Assembly (NCBI GenBank): GCA_941918925.1
Contig: OW799233.1
Location: 4,580,001-4,644,000, forward strand
Direction of reading: 5' to 3'
Source: Phyto melanocephala
Lineage: Eukaryota; Arthropoda; Insecta; Diptera; Rhinophoridae
Length of the DNA stretch: 64,000 nucleotides
Part shown: piece after piece, positions 47,180 through 58,286 of the stretch
Numbering within the stretch: position 1 is the first letter of the stretch
Layout of the letters: each line of letters begins with the position of its first letter
The notes under the pieces: model-generated
What the model saw: the letters and a program-made list of their open reading frames with translations, nothing else
Database searches by the model: none
Told to the model about the DNA's origin: nothing
Made by a program: the position numbers and the translations under genes

Positions 47180-47345
47180 ATTCAATACATTACTGTGTTA
47201 AATAGTTGATATTTACATACAACACCTGTAGTTCTGATCAAAAGAATGCTGATGATGAAACCGTAGCTGGTTTCGAAAATGCATTCCACTCAGCTAGTAT
47301 CGGATGACTAATTTTTCCTTAAATATTCTTGTCGTTATCACATTG
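47180..47345 (+). repeat. Hammerhead-bearing dispersed repeat, copy 2
   Basis: It matches copy 3 (57.72-57.87 kb, inverse orientation) on both sides of the ribozyme motif: GTTAAATAGTTGATATTTAC upstream, and TATTCTTGTCGTTATCACAT downstream. Confidence 0.7.
47244..47291 (+). ncRNA. Hammerhead ribozyme-like motif, copy 2
   Basis: Helix I 5' GAATG (47244-47248); core CTGATGA (47249-47255); one extra T; helix II GAAACC (47257-47262), loop GTAGCT, GGTTTC (47269-47274); GAAA (47275-47278). Helix III is AA/TT around the tetraloop TGCA (47278-47285), then C17 at 47286 and helix I 3' CACTC (47287-47291). One mismatch (A·C) lies in helix I. An outer stem CTGAT/ATCGG (47234 and 47299 region) can extend helix I beyond an internal loop, as in natural type I hammerheads. 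Expected cleavage is 3' of 47286. Confidence 0.7.
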
Positions 47346-47423
47346 AACTTATAGCCTAAAATTTAAAAATTTAAAATATAATACAAATATTTGAGTTTGT
47401 TTAAGTAAATAAAGTGTTCTTAA

Positions 47424-48157
47424 TTATACCCTTCACACAGTGAAAAAGGGTATATATAGATTTGTCATTCCGTGTGAAATTTCTACAATTTTCATTTCCG
47501 ACCCCATAAAGTATATATTTTCTGAAAGCTTATGAATAGGGGAGTCGATTAAGCCCTGTCAGTCTGTCAGTCTGTCCGTGTGTATGTTGAAATCAACTTT
47601 TTGAAGCCCCCTGACATCGCTTGGACCCGGGTAATATATTTAAATATCAGAAATATTCGGTAGTAGATCGGTATTGAAAATCGGAAACATCGGTACATAA
47701 ACAACTGAGATATGAGCAAAAACCCACGACCACCTCGATTTTTTTTTTCACAAAAACAACATTACAACAACAACATACATACATACAAACGTGTATACTG
47801 GTTAGAGAAAATGTGGCATCGAATCCCAACTGAGCCAAAAAAAATTTTTTTTTAATTTTTTTAAAAATTTTTTTTTAATTTTTTTTTTATTTTTTTTTAT
47901 TTTTTTTTATTTTTTATTTAATATATTATTTATATTTTTATTATCATTTTTTTTTAATTTTTTTTTTATTTTTTTTTTGTTTTATATATGTATATTATAT
48001 ATATAATAATTTTTTTTTTTAATTTTTTTTTTCGTTTTTTTTACATACATACGTTCATATGGGATGAATGGTGATACAAGCAACTGCTATTGCATGACTA
48101 CACGTTGTGAAGGGTATATAAGATTCGGCATGGCCGAATATAGCACTCTTACTTGTT
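47424..48157 (+). mobile_element. DINE-1-like (HINE) element, copy d
   Basis: Complete copy. It has TTATACCCTTCACACAG at the 5' end, GACCCCATAAAGTATATA near 47500, a GTCAGTCTGTCAGTCTGTCC run, and a T-rich core at 47840-48040. The 3' part has AAGGGTATATAAGATTCGGC with the perfect hairpin ATTCGGCATGGCCGAAT, then TATAGCACTCTTACTTGTTT. Its hairpin is the best preserved of the set. Confidence 0.85.
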
Positions 48158-48827
48158 TTATAACTAATTTCAACTGTTTTTGACTGCAATAAAAGAACTC
48201 AAGGATTATTTAAAGGAAATAATCCAATTTTATAAAAGGCATAAACGTAACAATATGTTACTTTTAAGCTACCTTATCCCATTTGCACCAACCAAGCCGG
48301 GGCTCATGTCAGAGGATCAGTTATTGTCAATCGTTGCACAGGGTATCTCTACGATTCCTCAAAGCTGTTAACCTCGGGCTTAAAAACCTTTTCCTCTTGC
48401 TATTTTTCGATCAAAGGTAAAGAAAAAACTTGTTTACTGTGTTAGCGTATATCTTAAAGTTTTTAATTGAATTGATTTTTTCCCATCATTTTTTTGACTT
48501 TCGTCCATAGTTTCTTTCGTGAGTTTAAAAAAATTCATAAAAAAATTGTTTTAAATTAAAAGGAAATTAAATATTTTAATTTTATTTTTTTCATAGCATT
48601 AACAGCAAAACAACAAAAAAAATTAATTTTGAATTAAAAAAAAAAAAAAGGATACAATTCCCTTCATTGATTCTTGAAACTTTGGAAATGAAGTTAAGTA
48701 TATGTTTTGCACTTTTTTCTTAATGAATTCGTTACATATCATTTAAAAACTTCTTCGATGTGCAGCCTACTTCACGCCTGGTTTGAAAAATACAAATTTA
48801 AAAAAAAAGAAAACATACAAATATTGT
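48158..48827. other. AT-rich non-coding stretch
   Basis: No supported gene; a 63-codon open frame at 48180-48371 is not recognised. Confidence 0.4.
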
Positions 48828-49112
48828 TGAAATTTCACACGGAATGGTAAACCTATATATGTATACCCTTACACTCACTGTGAAGGATATAAAAATCTGA
48901 TTTTCAAAATGCGTAAAAAAATTCAAATAAAAAAATATAAATATTTTGTCAAATTTCATCGACGACGGAAATAGCTTGATTGTCCTAAAATTAAACTAAA
49001 ACTCAGAAAATATATACTTAATGGGGTCTAATATCAATATTTCGATGTGTTACAATCGGAATGACAAAATGGATATACTTCCATAGAAATTTTTATGTTG
49101 GGTATAACAAGT
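48828..49112 (-). mobile_element. Drifted DINE-1-like fragments (copy i)
   Basis: AAATTTCACACGGAATGGTA and GAAGGATATAAAAAT near 48832-48895 are a 5' end in inverse orientation. AAAATATATACTTAATGGGG at about 49009-49025 and GTTGGGTATAACAAGT near 49105 are a second, older 5' end fragment in the same orientation. Neither has a core or hairpin. Confidence 0.55.
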
Positions 49113-50686
49113 AAATGGCAGGTATTTAATTTTCAAAAACGGCTAAAAAAACACCCGATATAACCTAATGATTTTTAATAAAAATTTGACGATACAAAAC
49201 AAAATTAATATTGTCACTCGATAAAGTTTTTCATTTACGAAGTTGCATGCACTAGTTTTCACCGCTCACACTCCGTCTAATGTACATAATTTCAAATATA
49301 CATTACAGATATTAATGCTGCAAGTTGATATTTGTAGATGTGTGCGTACATGTCTATGTATTGGTTTACCCATGTGACAATATTATGTGAAATGCATGAT
49401 TACGGTTAAGTGTAAACGTATACCAAATCTTTCTGTTTTGAAAAAATATTTCCCTAAATTTTTTTTTAGCTTCAGCCCTTATTAATAAGGGAATTTAAAA
49501 CTACATTTTCATACTTTTTAAACTTTTTCTAAGATTTTAATCAAAAATATATATTTAATGCCGTCTTTTTTAAAGAGCTTTTGAAATTTAAAGTTCTGAA
49601 TTAAAACGAGAAATAAAATCTTTTTTCTGGACCACACGATTTGTGTTGTGTCCTTTGGTTTTTCCTGAATTTTTAAAATAATTGTATGTGTTTGTGCATT
49701 TATGTAGTTATTGAGTTACTCTAGCGGTCGAGTAAGCTTCTGTGTATGTTTTGTCATCACACATTAATCCCGCTTACCTTTGGGGGAATCACTATAAGGC
49801 TAATGAATATTTAAGTATTATTTGGGTGTTGTTGTGGTCTCTCTATATTCTACTGGCATTTTATCTCTTTCTCTCTTTAATGTTGCATTTCATATGCTGT
49901 CCACAACATTGTGTGTATGCATGTACATACATATGTATGTCATTACTTTTGTTACTGAGTATTGATGAAAAGCATTTCATTATTCTTAGTTTCATTGTTA
50001 AAATTTAATCAATTTAAGTTTTTTTTTCTGTTTGTTTATCTCTGTTTCTGCAATTGTAATATTGTTGTTGCTTTCTTTTTTTGTCGTATTGTAGTATTTA
50101 TTTCAACTAGCATTGTGTGTTTTATTATTAATATTTATTATTTGTTATTATTCTTTTGTTGCACAGTAATCAATAAATGAATACGAAATTACATTCTTTA
50201 TCGCTTCAGCGGTTTTCTGTATATTTGTTAGTATGTAAATTAAGTATAACTTGATTAAATTTACAATTATTGGATGATTTAAAGCTTAAAAGTTTTCAAC
50301 AACTTTTGTAGCATGTTGTTTAATTAATTATTTCGTCCTTTTTTCATTATTAAATTTAAAGCTAAATAAGTTTTATTTATAATGAGAAATAAAAGCACTT
50401 TGTGTAGAGGAAAATAATCGAAAATAATTTAAGTGAATATCAAGTGTGTTTTAGACAAATGATGTTAAGATAGAAGATGGTTTAATGAAAAATTTATATT
50501 AAGCCTTTTGCATCATCTAGTGTTAAATTTTCCGAAAACCACAATATGCGTTTAAAAGTTTGTTTATAATCGGTTATAAACGAAATGTCAGAATGCACTT
50601 CTTAAATTCTGAATAATTTTTTTTCTGTGCAATTGGGAACTGTAAAATTTGGCAGCTGTTACATACGTTAATTCTGATTACCTAAA
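49113..50686. other. AT-rich non-coding stretch
   Basis: No gene is supported. Open frames here encode F/L/I/C-rich low-complexity peptides expected from T-rich DNA. Confidence 0.45.
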
Positions 50687-52275
50687 ATGCAGCGCTTTTC
50701 GAAACAACAATTTGTTATAATTTTAAAAAATTATTACTAAAATTTTGAATGTTACTCTAAAATCGCTCATAAGCTGCAAAGGTGCAGCTAAAGTGTCAAC
50801 CATTCGAAGAGAGGTGAAAAACACAATTAAAAAATGGTTCTGTTATGGACATCATTGTTGTTTTAAACGAGAGTGTCGCCGGAAGTCCGAAAATATCTAT
50901 TCGGCAACGCTTTCCATAACTTCAAAATATACAAAATATTAAGCAGCGATTTTGGCAAAAAAAAAGCCTCCACCTTAATGCATACACAAGAGCTTAAACC
51001 AGCAGACCATTAAAAATGTCAGCAATGCGCTCAATGGGTAATTCGGCAAGCTGAAACCAATGCCAATTTGTCGAAAAAGAATCATCTTCTCCGATGGAGA
51101 CTATTTCTATTTGAACGTCTTTGTGAATATAAAAAATTGTCGAGTTTAGCTCTCTCTACTTCCTCACGCAATTCATAAGAAAAAAATGCACCCACAATTG
51201 GCAAGTATTTGGTGCGGATAATATTTAGACGCCATTTCATTTTTCCAAAGAAAAGGCTGAAGTCGCAATGACTGTGTGGTCTCAGCTGGTTGATATCGTT
51301 CTGGACAGCATATGGTTTCAGCAAACCAGTGCTACCTGTCACAACACGCATAAAGCAGTCCATTTATTACAGCAACGATTCCAAAAACAAATGATCTCAA
51401 AATATTCTGATATCAACTGGCCAGTTAAATCATACGATTTAACGTCGTGCAATTTTTAAAACTCTCACAGAGATCATATGGGTATATATAGGTTTGCAAT
51501 TCCTTGTGAGATTTCGTTTGTGACCCCATAAAGTATATATTTTCTGAAAGCTTATGACTGGGGAAGACGACTGAGCAATACCCTCTGTGTGTTGAATTCA
51601 GTTTTTTCAAACCTCCCAACGTTGCGAAGACCCTTGCGTGGTATCAAAATATCAGTAAAAAAGAAATAGAGCAGATTGGTATTTATAGTTACAAAATTGG
51701 TCTATAAATAACTCAGAAATTATAAAAAAACCAAGGCCACCTCGTTTTTTTACAGCACGTCGAAACAAACGTGTTGTACTGGTTAGAGCGAAGCAGGTTG
51801 ATAAATACATCCTTACATATATAACTTATTTTTTAAATTTTGCAATGAGATGTTTTTAAGCGAATAAAATCATTATCAAATCATTACACTATTTCATTTT
51901 ATTGAGAAGGAAACTTTTGGTAAATAAAGCCCCCTACAATATGGGTATCAAGTGAAGGAATTTGGCTAGAAGAATAAAGTAAAATATGAAAAAATTCCAA
52001 AGCAAATATGGCGTCGAAAATAATAAAACAGAATGGCGTATTACATTAAACCTGAAATTTAGTTACGCTGTATTCACTTTACCTACGTACAAGATTCGGC
52101 ATGGCCAAATATAGCGTTCTTTGGAGTTTTCTGAGAATTCGGGCGAATAAACCAAAAACAATTCCTGAGTTCAAATCCGAGATCAATGAAAAACAGCAAG
52201 ATCTCTGTCATGGAAAATTTAAAGTGAAATTAAAGCCTTGGGAGTGATTTGATGGATATTTTATTCCATACATAT
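50687..52275 (+). pseudogene. Mariner-like (DDE_3) transposase relic split by a DINE-1-like element
   Basis: MQRFSKQQFVIILKNYY at 50687 is the N-terminal helix-turn-helix. LNAYTQELKPADH near 50975 and a frame with IIFSDGDYFYLN near 51085 follow. The frame 51268-51459 reads IWFQQTSATCHNTHKAVH and INWPVKSYDLTSCNF; the QQDG aspartate is replaced by threonine. The transposase stops at about 51460, where copy g of the DINE-1-like family is inserted, and resumes at 52137 with NKPKTIPEFKSEINEKQ, ending with LMDILFHT near 52275. The C-terminus matches the 25 kb element (HDILFHT). Many stops and frameshifts are present; terminal repeats were not found. Confidence 0.75.
51462..52125 (+). mobile_element. 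DINE-1-like (HINE) element, copy g, nested
   Basis: The 5' end is drifted (ACTCTCACAGAGATCATATG, then GGTATATATAGGTTTG). It has GACCCCATAAAGTATATA near 51525, a shortened CTCTGTGTGTTGAA region, and CAATATGGGTATCAAGTGAA near 51937 with AATATGGCGTCGAAAATAAT. The 3' hairpin is GATTCGGCATGGCCAAATATAG, ending GTTCTTTGGAG at about 52120. It lies inside the transposase relic, whose frame continues on both sides. The ATATGGGTATCAA block is shared with the 61.3-62.5 kb copy, not with copies a-e. Confidence 0.7.
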
Positions 52276-53491
52276 TCGGAACATATATTCTTCTTAATAC
52301 AATAAAAAATACATATGTCTCAAAAAGACACCCTTTTCTTACATCCAAAGATACGAGGGTAATTTATGCGATAAGTCCTATTATGTGTTTTTGTTGTATT
52401 GTACATACTCTGCTACGAAAATAATCATAAAACTGCATGATAATATCTTTATGTGCGTTTGTATTATCATATTTAGACTCATAACTCAGCATGCATATTT
52501 AGCGTTAACAATTTGGGTCAACATGTTCTTCACTGTTGTCATGATTTCGCTCACATATTTATTCAACTGCATCGTTCTATTCATTAGGACAACAGCTATG
52601 ACAAAGGAAAGACTTTTGTACACAAACACATAGAAGAAATTATGTCAAAAGTGTTGAAAAGACTAAAAGGAAAGGATAAAAGAATAAATAAAACAATTAA
52701 AAGCATAAGCTGATATTGCAACAGCAAAACTTTAAATGACAAAATGCAGGAAATTAAATCAAGTGAGAAACCTAATGTTATGCAAAATAGGCTGTACAAA
52801 CAATCACTTTCACAATCACAGCAGTTTTAACAAAAAAGAAATATCAACATATTTTAAAAAGCATTTATTTTTGCTTTAAAGTGCTTTATATGCGTAAATA
52901 TTTTAAGTCACTTAAGAATAGTAAAGAAATAAGGTTGAACTCGTAACTTAGATGTGCTATACATTTTTCCCCAAAGTAGTTTGGCTGTTAGCTGCAAGCT
53001 TAACTAATAAAATCTGAGGGTAGATTTAAATAACCAAATTGAAATGGTGTTAAGTTTTGTCTCAACTTTAGCTTATGTTGACTTTAGAAGTTGTTTCTTT
53101 AAGTTGTAACAATGTATAAGATCTTGTATGCAGTTGGTCAATATTTCATTTTCGATTAGAAAATCAAATTAAAAAAATCAAATAATTTAAATTGATTTTT
53201 CCATAGAAAAAAAGTGAAAATAATCAGGAGACTCTTAGTTATCTTCTGGAACCGAAAAATTGCAAATAATCGGCTTCTTAGAAATGTATTACTGCAACTC
53301 ATCACGACATTAAGGGTTTAAGAAAGCATGCTTAACTGCTTTGTTTAAAATTAAAAATTGGGTTTTGCTTAATGTTGAAAGTTCAGCCGTACTTTTTTTT
53401 ATATAGTTCATCATTATATTTTCTGATTAAAAAGTTTGTCCTCGTGATGATGCGCAGTTATGCATTTCCGATAAGGCTCTAAGTTCTAAGC
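52276..53491. other. AT-rich non-coding stretch
   Basis: No gene is supported. An 82-codon open frame at 52385-52633 encodes a hydrophobic peptide with no recognised family. Confidence 0.4.
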
Positions 53492-55022
53492 TGGAGTTAC
53501 ATACCATGCGTTCTATCCGTTGTTCCGTTTTATGCATCTGTCAAAAAGTAGAATCAGTGTAATTGTATGTGACAAGTTACACGGCAAAACGCATAGAATG
53601 CATAAACGTATCAACGCAGCAAAGTAGGTTTACTTTCTACTTTTGTATCCGTCGCATAAAAGGTGAATAAATGTCAGCTGTTGTTGATAGCCATGGATGA
53701 CAAATACTATTTTTTTGTCGATGTTATCGATAAATCTGATTGTGTGGTGGATTTATTTTTTCATTTTTTTGTATTAAAAAATGTTTTTAATAAAAGAAAA
53801 AGCATTCGAAAAAAAGTTTACAATTACTTTTAAGAAAAACATACATAAACACTAATTTTAAACACAATTTTTTCATTACCAAAATTTTTATTCTACTTAT
53901 CGATAACTATTATGTGCTGAGTGTCATCTCTGTTTATTATTAAAAGAAAACAAGTGCAATGGAGGAGATGCTTATTGATGCTTGTGTTATTTTTGAACTT
54001 TTTGTAGCACAAAATATCATGTAAATAAACTAAATGAATTCCATAAGTCCCCTAAATTGTCAATTTTACTTTAAATTTTGGCAAAATTGTTTTTAGTTAA
54101 TAACAAGTAAAAGCGCTATATTCGGCCGTGCCGAATCTTATATACCCTTCACAACGTGTAGTCATGCAATAACAGTAAATTCACGTATGTATGTTAAAAA
54201 AAACAAAAAAAAAATAAAAAATAAAAAAAAAAATTTAAAAAAAAAAAATTTAAAAAAAAAATTAAAAAAAAAAAATTATTATATACATATATAATATATA
54301 TAAAACAAAAAAAAAATAAAAAAAAAATTAAAAAAAAAAAATAAAAAAAAATAATAATAAAAATATATATAATATATTAAATAAAAAATAAAAAAAAAAT
54401 AAAAAAAAAATTTAAAAAAAAAATTTTAAAAAAATTTAAAAAAAAATTTTTTTGCCTCAGCTGGGATTCGATGCCACGTTTTCTCTAACCAGTATACACG
54501 TTTGTATGTATGTATGTTGTTGTTGTAATGTTGTTTTTATGAAAAGAAAATCGAGGTGGTCGTGGGTTTTTGCTCATATCTCAGTTGTTTATGTACCGAT
54601 GTTTCTGATTTTCAATACCGATCTACTCCCGAATATTTCTGATATTTTAATACCTTACCCGGGTCCAACCTATGTCGGGGGGCTTCAAAAAGTTGATTTC
54701 AACATACACACGGACAGACGGTCAGACGGACAGACGGACAGACGGTCAGGGCTTAATCGACTCCTCTATTCATAAGCTTTCAGAAAATATATACTTTATG
54801 GGGTCGGAAATGAAAATTGTAGAAATTTCACACGGAATGACAAACCTATATATACCCTTTTTCACTGTGTGAAGGGTATAAAAATATAAACACAACAGCT
54901 GATTCAAACATAAGAGTGAATGCATAAAACGCATTGTGTGTAACTTGAGTTTAGAAACGTATAAAAAGGTGAAAAAGTATCAAACGCAACAACGCATGAA
55001 CGGATGGTATGTAACTCCACCT
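53492..55022. mobile_element. Terminal-inverted-repeat element with a nested DINE-1-like copy
   Basis: The left end CTGGAGTTACATACCATGCG and the inverse of the right end GTGGAGTTACATACCATCCG match for most of 20 bases. The symmetry continues loosely inwards: AAACGCATAGAATGCATAAA on the left pairs with GCATAAAACGCATT on the right, and TGTCAGCTGTTG with AACAGCTGAT. Removing the nested element (54102-54883) leaves about 750 bp of non-coding DNA, a typical MITE. The target duplication is unclear. Confidence 0.65.
54102..54883 (-). mobile_element. DINE-1-like (HINE) element, copy e, nested
   Basis: AACAAGTAAAAGCGCTATA at the 3' terminus is followed by the hairpin ATTCGGC-CGT-GCCGAAT and the TATACCCTTCAC motif. 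An A-rich core lies at 54195-54450. A CGGACAGACGGTCAGACGGA run lies near 54712-54745, then TATATACTTTATGGGGTC, and the 5' end is TGTGTGAAGGGTATAAAAA. It is nearly the same as copy c and sits inside the 53.5-55.0 kb element. Confidence 0.8.
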
Positions 55023-57611
55023 TAATGCCTTCAGCATTTTGCTTAGATTCATCCACATTTAGTTTAAAGCTCAACTGACAGGTGCTTACATTTTTGTATG
55101 TGTTCGCTTGATTTGACATAAATTATATTTTCTATCTTTTAAAAATATTCTAACTTAATTAATTCAAATTGTATCACACATTTTACAATGTATATGTATT
55201 ACCATTTAAGATTTTGAATTAATATTTTTTAATGTGTCTCAAACCAGACACACACATTTTTTGTTGCTTTCAATAAATTCTTTAACATCTTTTACTCTAG
55301 TTCACCTGGGTATATGCTGTAATGTCTGTAACAAATTAAACATGATTTACTTTAATTCGTGCAATGATCATGTTGTGTTCCTTACCTTCATTGCAACACT
55401 CAACTCACCCTATTCGAAATAACTGTGTTACAAAACTATTCATTATTGCTGCGGTGCAATTGTTACCAAATACATTGCAGTTGTGTACACATGTGGATTA
55501 AAAAACTATGTACCAAATGGGGATTTTGATGCATTGCAACATGTAGTAAACATTGATCACAGTTGTTGATATTGCTTCATATACACACACCCACCCAAAC
55601 ATACGTGTAAGAATATTCTTATTTATAAAATAAACACGTGCAAAATACATTAATAAATATTATGCACAAAGGTGCACACATACATACATACATGTGGAAA
55701 GTATGTACTATACATGTATGTACATTGTGAATCTACTATAGTGTTAAATAAATTGTTACTTTAATGTTTTTTTTTTTATCAATATAGTTACATATACTAT
55801 ATATGTAAAACTTAGTTTTTATTTATTTTATATGTATACACATACGCTAGAGTGGAAGTGCATCGTCTTCATTCTTTTGTTACTACATACACAGGGAGAC
55901 TCAACGTTTGTGAGAAAAAAATTCACAAAAAAAGAGAATTTCTTTAACCTGTTTATGGTTAGTAAGTATGTTTGTTTTGTTTTACTCAATAGCTTTTAGT
56001 TTCGTTAAAATTTTCTATTTCTGAACGGATGTAAATTACACATTTCTCTTATATTTTAAGTGGGCGTGGCACTTCTTATACAAATTGAACACATTTAATT
56101 TAATATTTAGAACCATTCGCTTTAAACTTTTAAAGAGTCATTAAAAAAACAATGTCCTTACTCGGTATGAAGATAAATAAAATCGAAGCAGGGAGCTGGA
56201 TATCTCAATACAAAAGAAAATATATTTGTTTTATAGCATTGCTGGATAACTGTAACCGCTATTTGGATAAAACTTTTTAAGCACAAGTTCTATAACTATT
56301 TCTGTTAATATTCGAATTAGAAATGTTAAGGAACGGATAAATATACCCCTCTATACGAATGGCATTATCGTATCTTATGAATGATGCTTGCTATTATTTA
56401 GAACCGCTAGTGGAGAGAGTAATACAACAGAGGATGTTGTGTGTATCTCAAATTGAAATTCATAATAAACTTTGATTTGTTGCTCTAAAAATCAGTAAAA
56501 TGTTTAAATATTTTATTACCTTAATTTCAAGTGCGTCTATTTGCAATAAAAAGCATCACAATTTATAAACGTTACAATATTCAAACATCCAAACGACTCA
56601 CAGAGGAGACATACAACAATATTTTTCATTATATTGTAAATCTTGAAGACTTTTAGTTGCGATTTGTAGCTCTGAGACCCTGCTAAAGTCAGGAAAGTAA
56701 AGAAAATTATAAGAGATTTAAATGTTTTTTTTTCGGTTTCTGGATGTTTTTATGATATTTTTATTTATTTTTTTTTACGGCCTAACAATCATTTTTTTCG
56801 CTGAATGGTTTGATCAAAAGTTATTTAAATAAGAAAAAAAAATTTCAAATATGTTGAATATTCATGTTGAAACAATTCGTTCAAAAGCTAAAAACAAAAA
56901 AAATTATAAAATTTTTTTTTGCAAAAAAAGAAAAAGAAGAGGTTTTTAAAAGTGAGGTTAGCATATCTACGAATTATATTTGACACCACATTAAAATTTT
57001 TAATCTCTAATTTTAGAAACAATTAAAAAGTGTGCGCAAGTTTGCCCCATTATTTTTGACGATTTTTTTAAATTTTCACATTTCTCCTATTTGTGCTCAT
57101 CAGGCACTTGTAGTGCATTATACATGCATACACAAACATACATACATAAAAATAAAAAAAAGAAAAGAAAGACAAACCAAAATGAAAATACAATAGAATA
57201 TAAACAAAAACAAATATGAATAAAAAGTATATGACTTGCTGTTATCGCTACTGCTAAAATCCACTAGAATTTATTATTATCTGTTGAAAAATACTCATTT
57301 TTAACTTTTTTTACCCAGCACTGTAATTTTGTTTTACTACTAAAATTTACATCATTAAATTATCTAATTTTATATACATGTAAATGAAATGTCAAGTAGC
57401 GTCACTTTTTCGGCCATTTTAAAATCATTAATTTGCCACTTTGTAAATTAACATTAAATTAAACGCAGTGTTCGGGATATTTAAAATTTTATTTTAAATA
57501 ATTATAATTAAGAAGAGGAAATTTATTATATGCAATTTCCCAGTGGTTTCCATACTAAAAAGTATGTATTTAAATTTATTAATTGAATTTTTATTTTGTC
57601 GAACTTTTCTG
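55023..57611. other. AT-rich non-coding stretch
   Basis: No gene recognised. Short CATA/GTAC clusters lie near 55680-55730. A lone AAGTGGGCGTGGCACTTCTT at about 56059 resembles the Helitron-like array core only locally. Confidence 0.4.
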
Positions 57612-57688
57612 TTTAAACTATTATTTAAATTTTTAATCAGGCTTGAGTTCATATTAATATTCTTTATTTTTACAAAGAATTTTTTTTT
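57612..57688 (+). repeat. Left arm of a perfect 74-bp inverted duplication
   Basis: TTAAACTATTATTTAAATTT through ATCAGGCTTGAGTTCATATT to TTACAAAGAATTTTTTT is repeated in inverse orientation, without visible mismatch, at 58211-58286. A 25-bp direct repeat (ATTGAATTTTTATTTTGTCG plus AACTT) precedes this arm (57582-57606) and also precedes the other arm (58179-58203). Confidence 0.9.
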
Positions 57689-57714
57689 TTTTTTTTTTTT
57701 TTTTTAATTGTGAT

Positions 57715-57870
57715 AAATGAAAGAATAAATCTTGAAAAATTATATTTTTACCGACACTAGCCGAGTGGAATGCATTTTCGAAACCAGCTACGATTTCATC
57801 ATCAGCACTCTCTGATCGGTGGTTACATGTTGGTTGTAAATATCATCTATTTAACTCACGGGACTTATGT
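57715..57870 (-). repeat. Hammerhead-bearing dispersed repeat, copy 3
   Basis: Best-preserved ribozyme copy, in minus orientation. Flanking blocks GTTGGTTGTAAATATCATCT and CTATTTAACTC match copy 2. It lies between the two arms of the 74-bp inverted duplication. Confidence 0.7.
57763..57810 (-). ncRNA. Hammerhead ribozyme-like motif, copy 3
   Basis: On the minus strand: helix I 5' GAGTG (57810-57806), core CTGATGA (57805-57799), one extra T at 57798, helix II GAAATC (57797-57792) with loop and GGTTTC (57785-57780), then GAAA (57779-57776). Helix III is AA/TT with tetraloop TGCA, then C17 at 57768 and helix I 3' CACTC (57767-57763). Helix I is fully paired. An outer stem ACCGA/TCGGT extends it across an internal loop. 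Every conserved core base is present. The only deviation is the extra U between A9 and helix II, shared by all three copies. Confidence 0.75.
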
Positions 57871-58210
57871 TAATTGAATTCGGTAACTAATTTTTTTAGT
57901 TTTACCTATTTCATATATTTTTACCACAATGAGTGAGATTGAAATTTTAACCAAACAGCAACCCTTTTTACTTTTGTTTGTTATTATCTTTCATTTATTA
58001 CTATTTTTGTCCTGCTCTAGCCACCAGTTAGGTAGCGATAAGAACAGATAATTGTTTTTAACAATCAATGTTTACAATCATTTGTTTTATTTTCTGTGAG
58101 GTCAGTATACAACGAAATGTTGACTGACTAACAGTGAATGAATGATTTTTTTTTTGCACCGTGCCCTGTGTTTATATAAATTGAATTTTTATTTTGTCGA
58201 ACTTTGTCGA

Positions 58211-58286
58211 AAAAAAATTCTTTGTAAAAATAAAGAATATTAATATGAACTCAAGCCTGATTAAAAATTTAAATAATAGTTTAAAT
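58211..58286 (-). repeat. Right arm of the perfect 74-bp inverted duplication
   Basis: Inverse of 57612-57688. Confidence 0.9.

Noticed and set aside
54452..54775. Open frames starting with QLGFDATFSLTS and a cysteine run, also seen at 38169-38447 and 47647-47838
   Set aside because: The same peptide appears because the DINE-1-like repeat is repeated; it covers the GTATGTATGTTGTTGTTG tract and the CCGTCTGTC run. Not a gene family.
56056..56090. GTGGGCGTGGCACTTCTT, and the similar site at 32516, as degraded Helitron-like array units
   Set aside because: Only about 12 bases match; the neighbouring TTTCAGAA and AAGTACCTC blocks of the array are absent.
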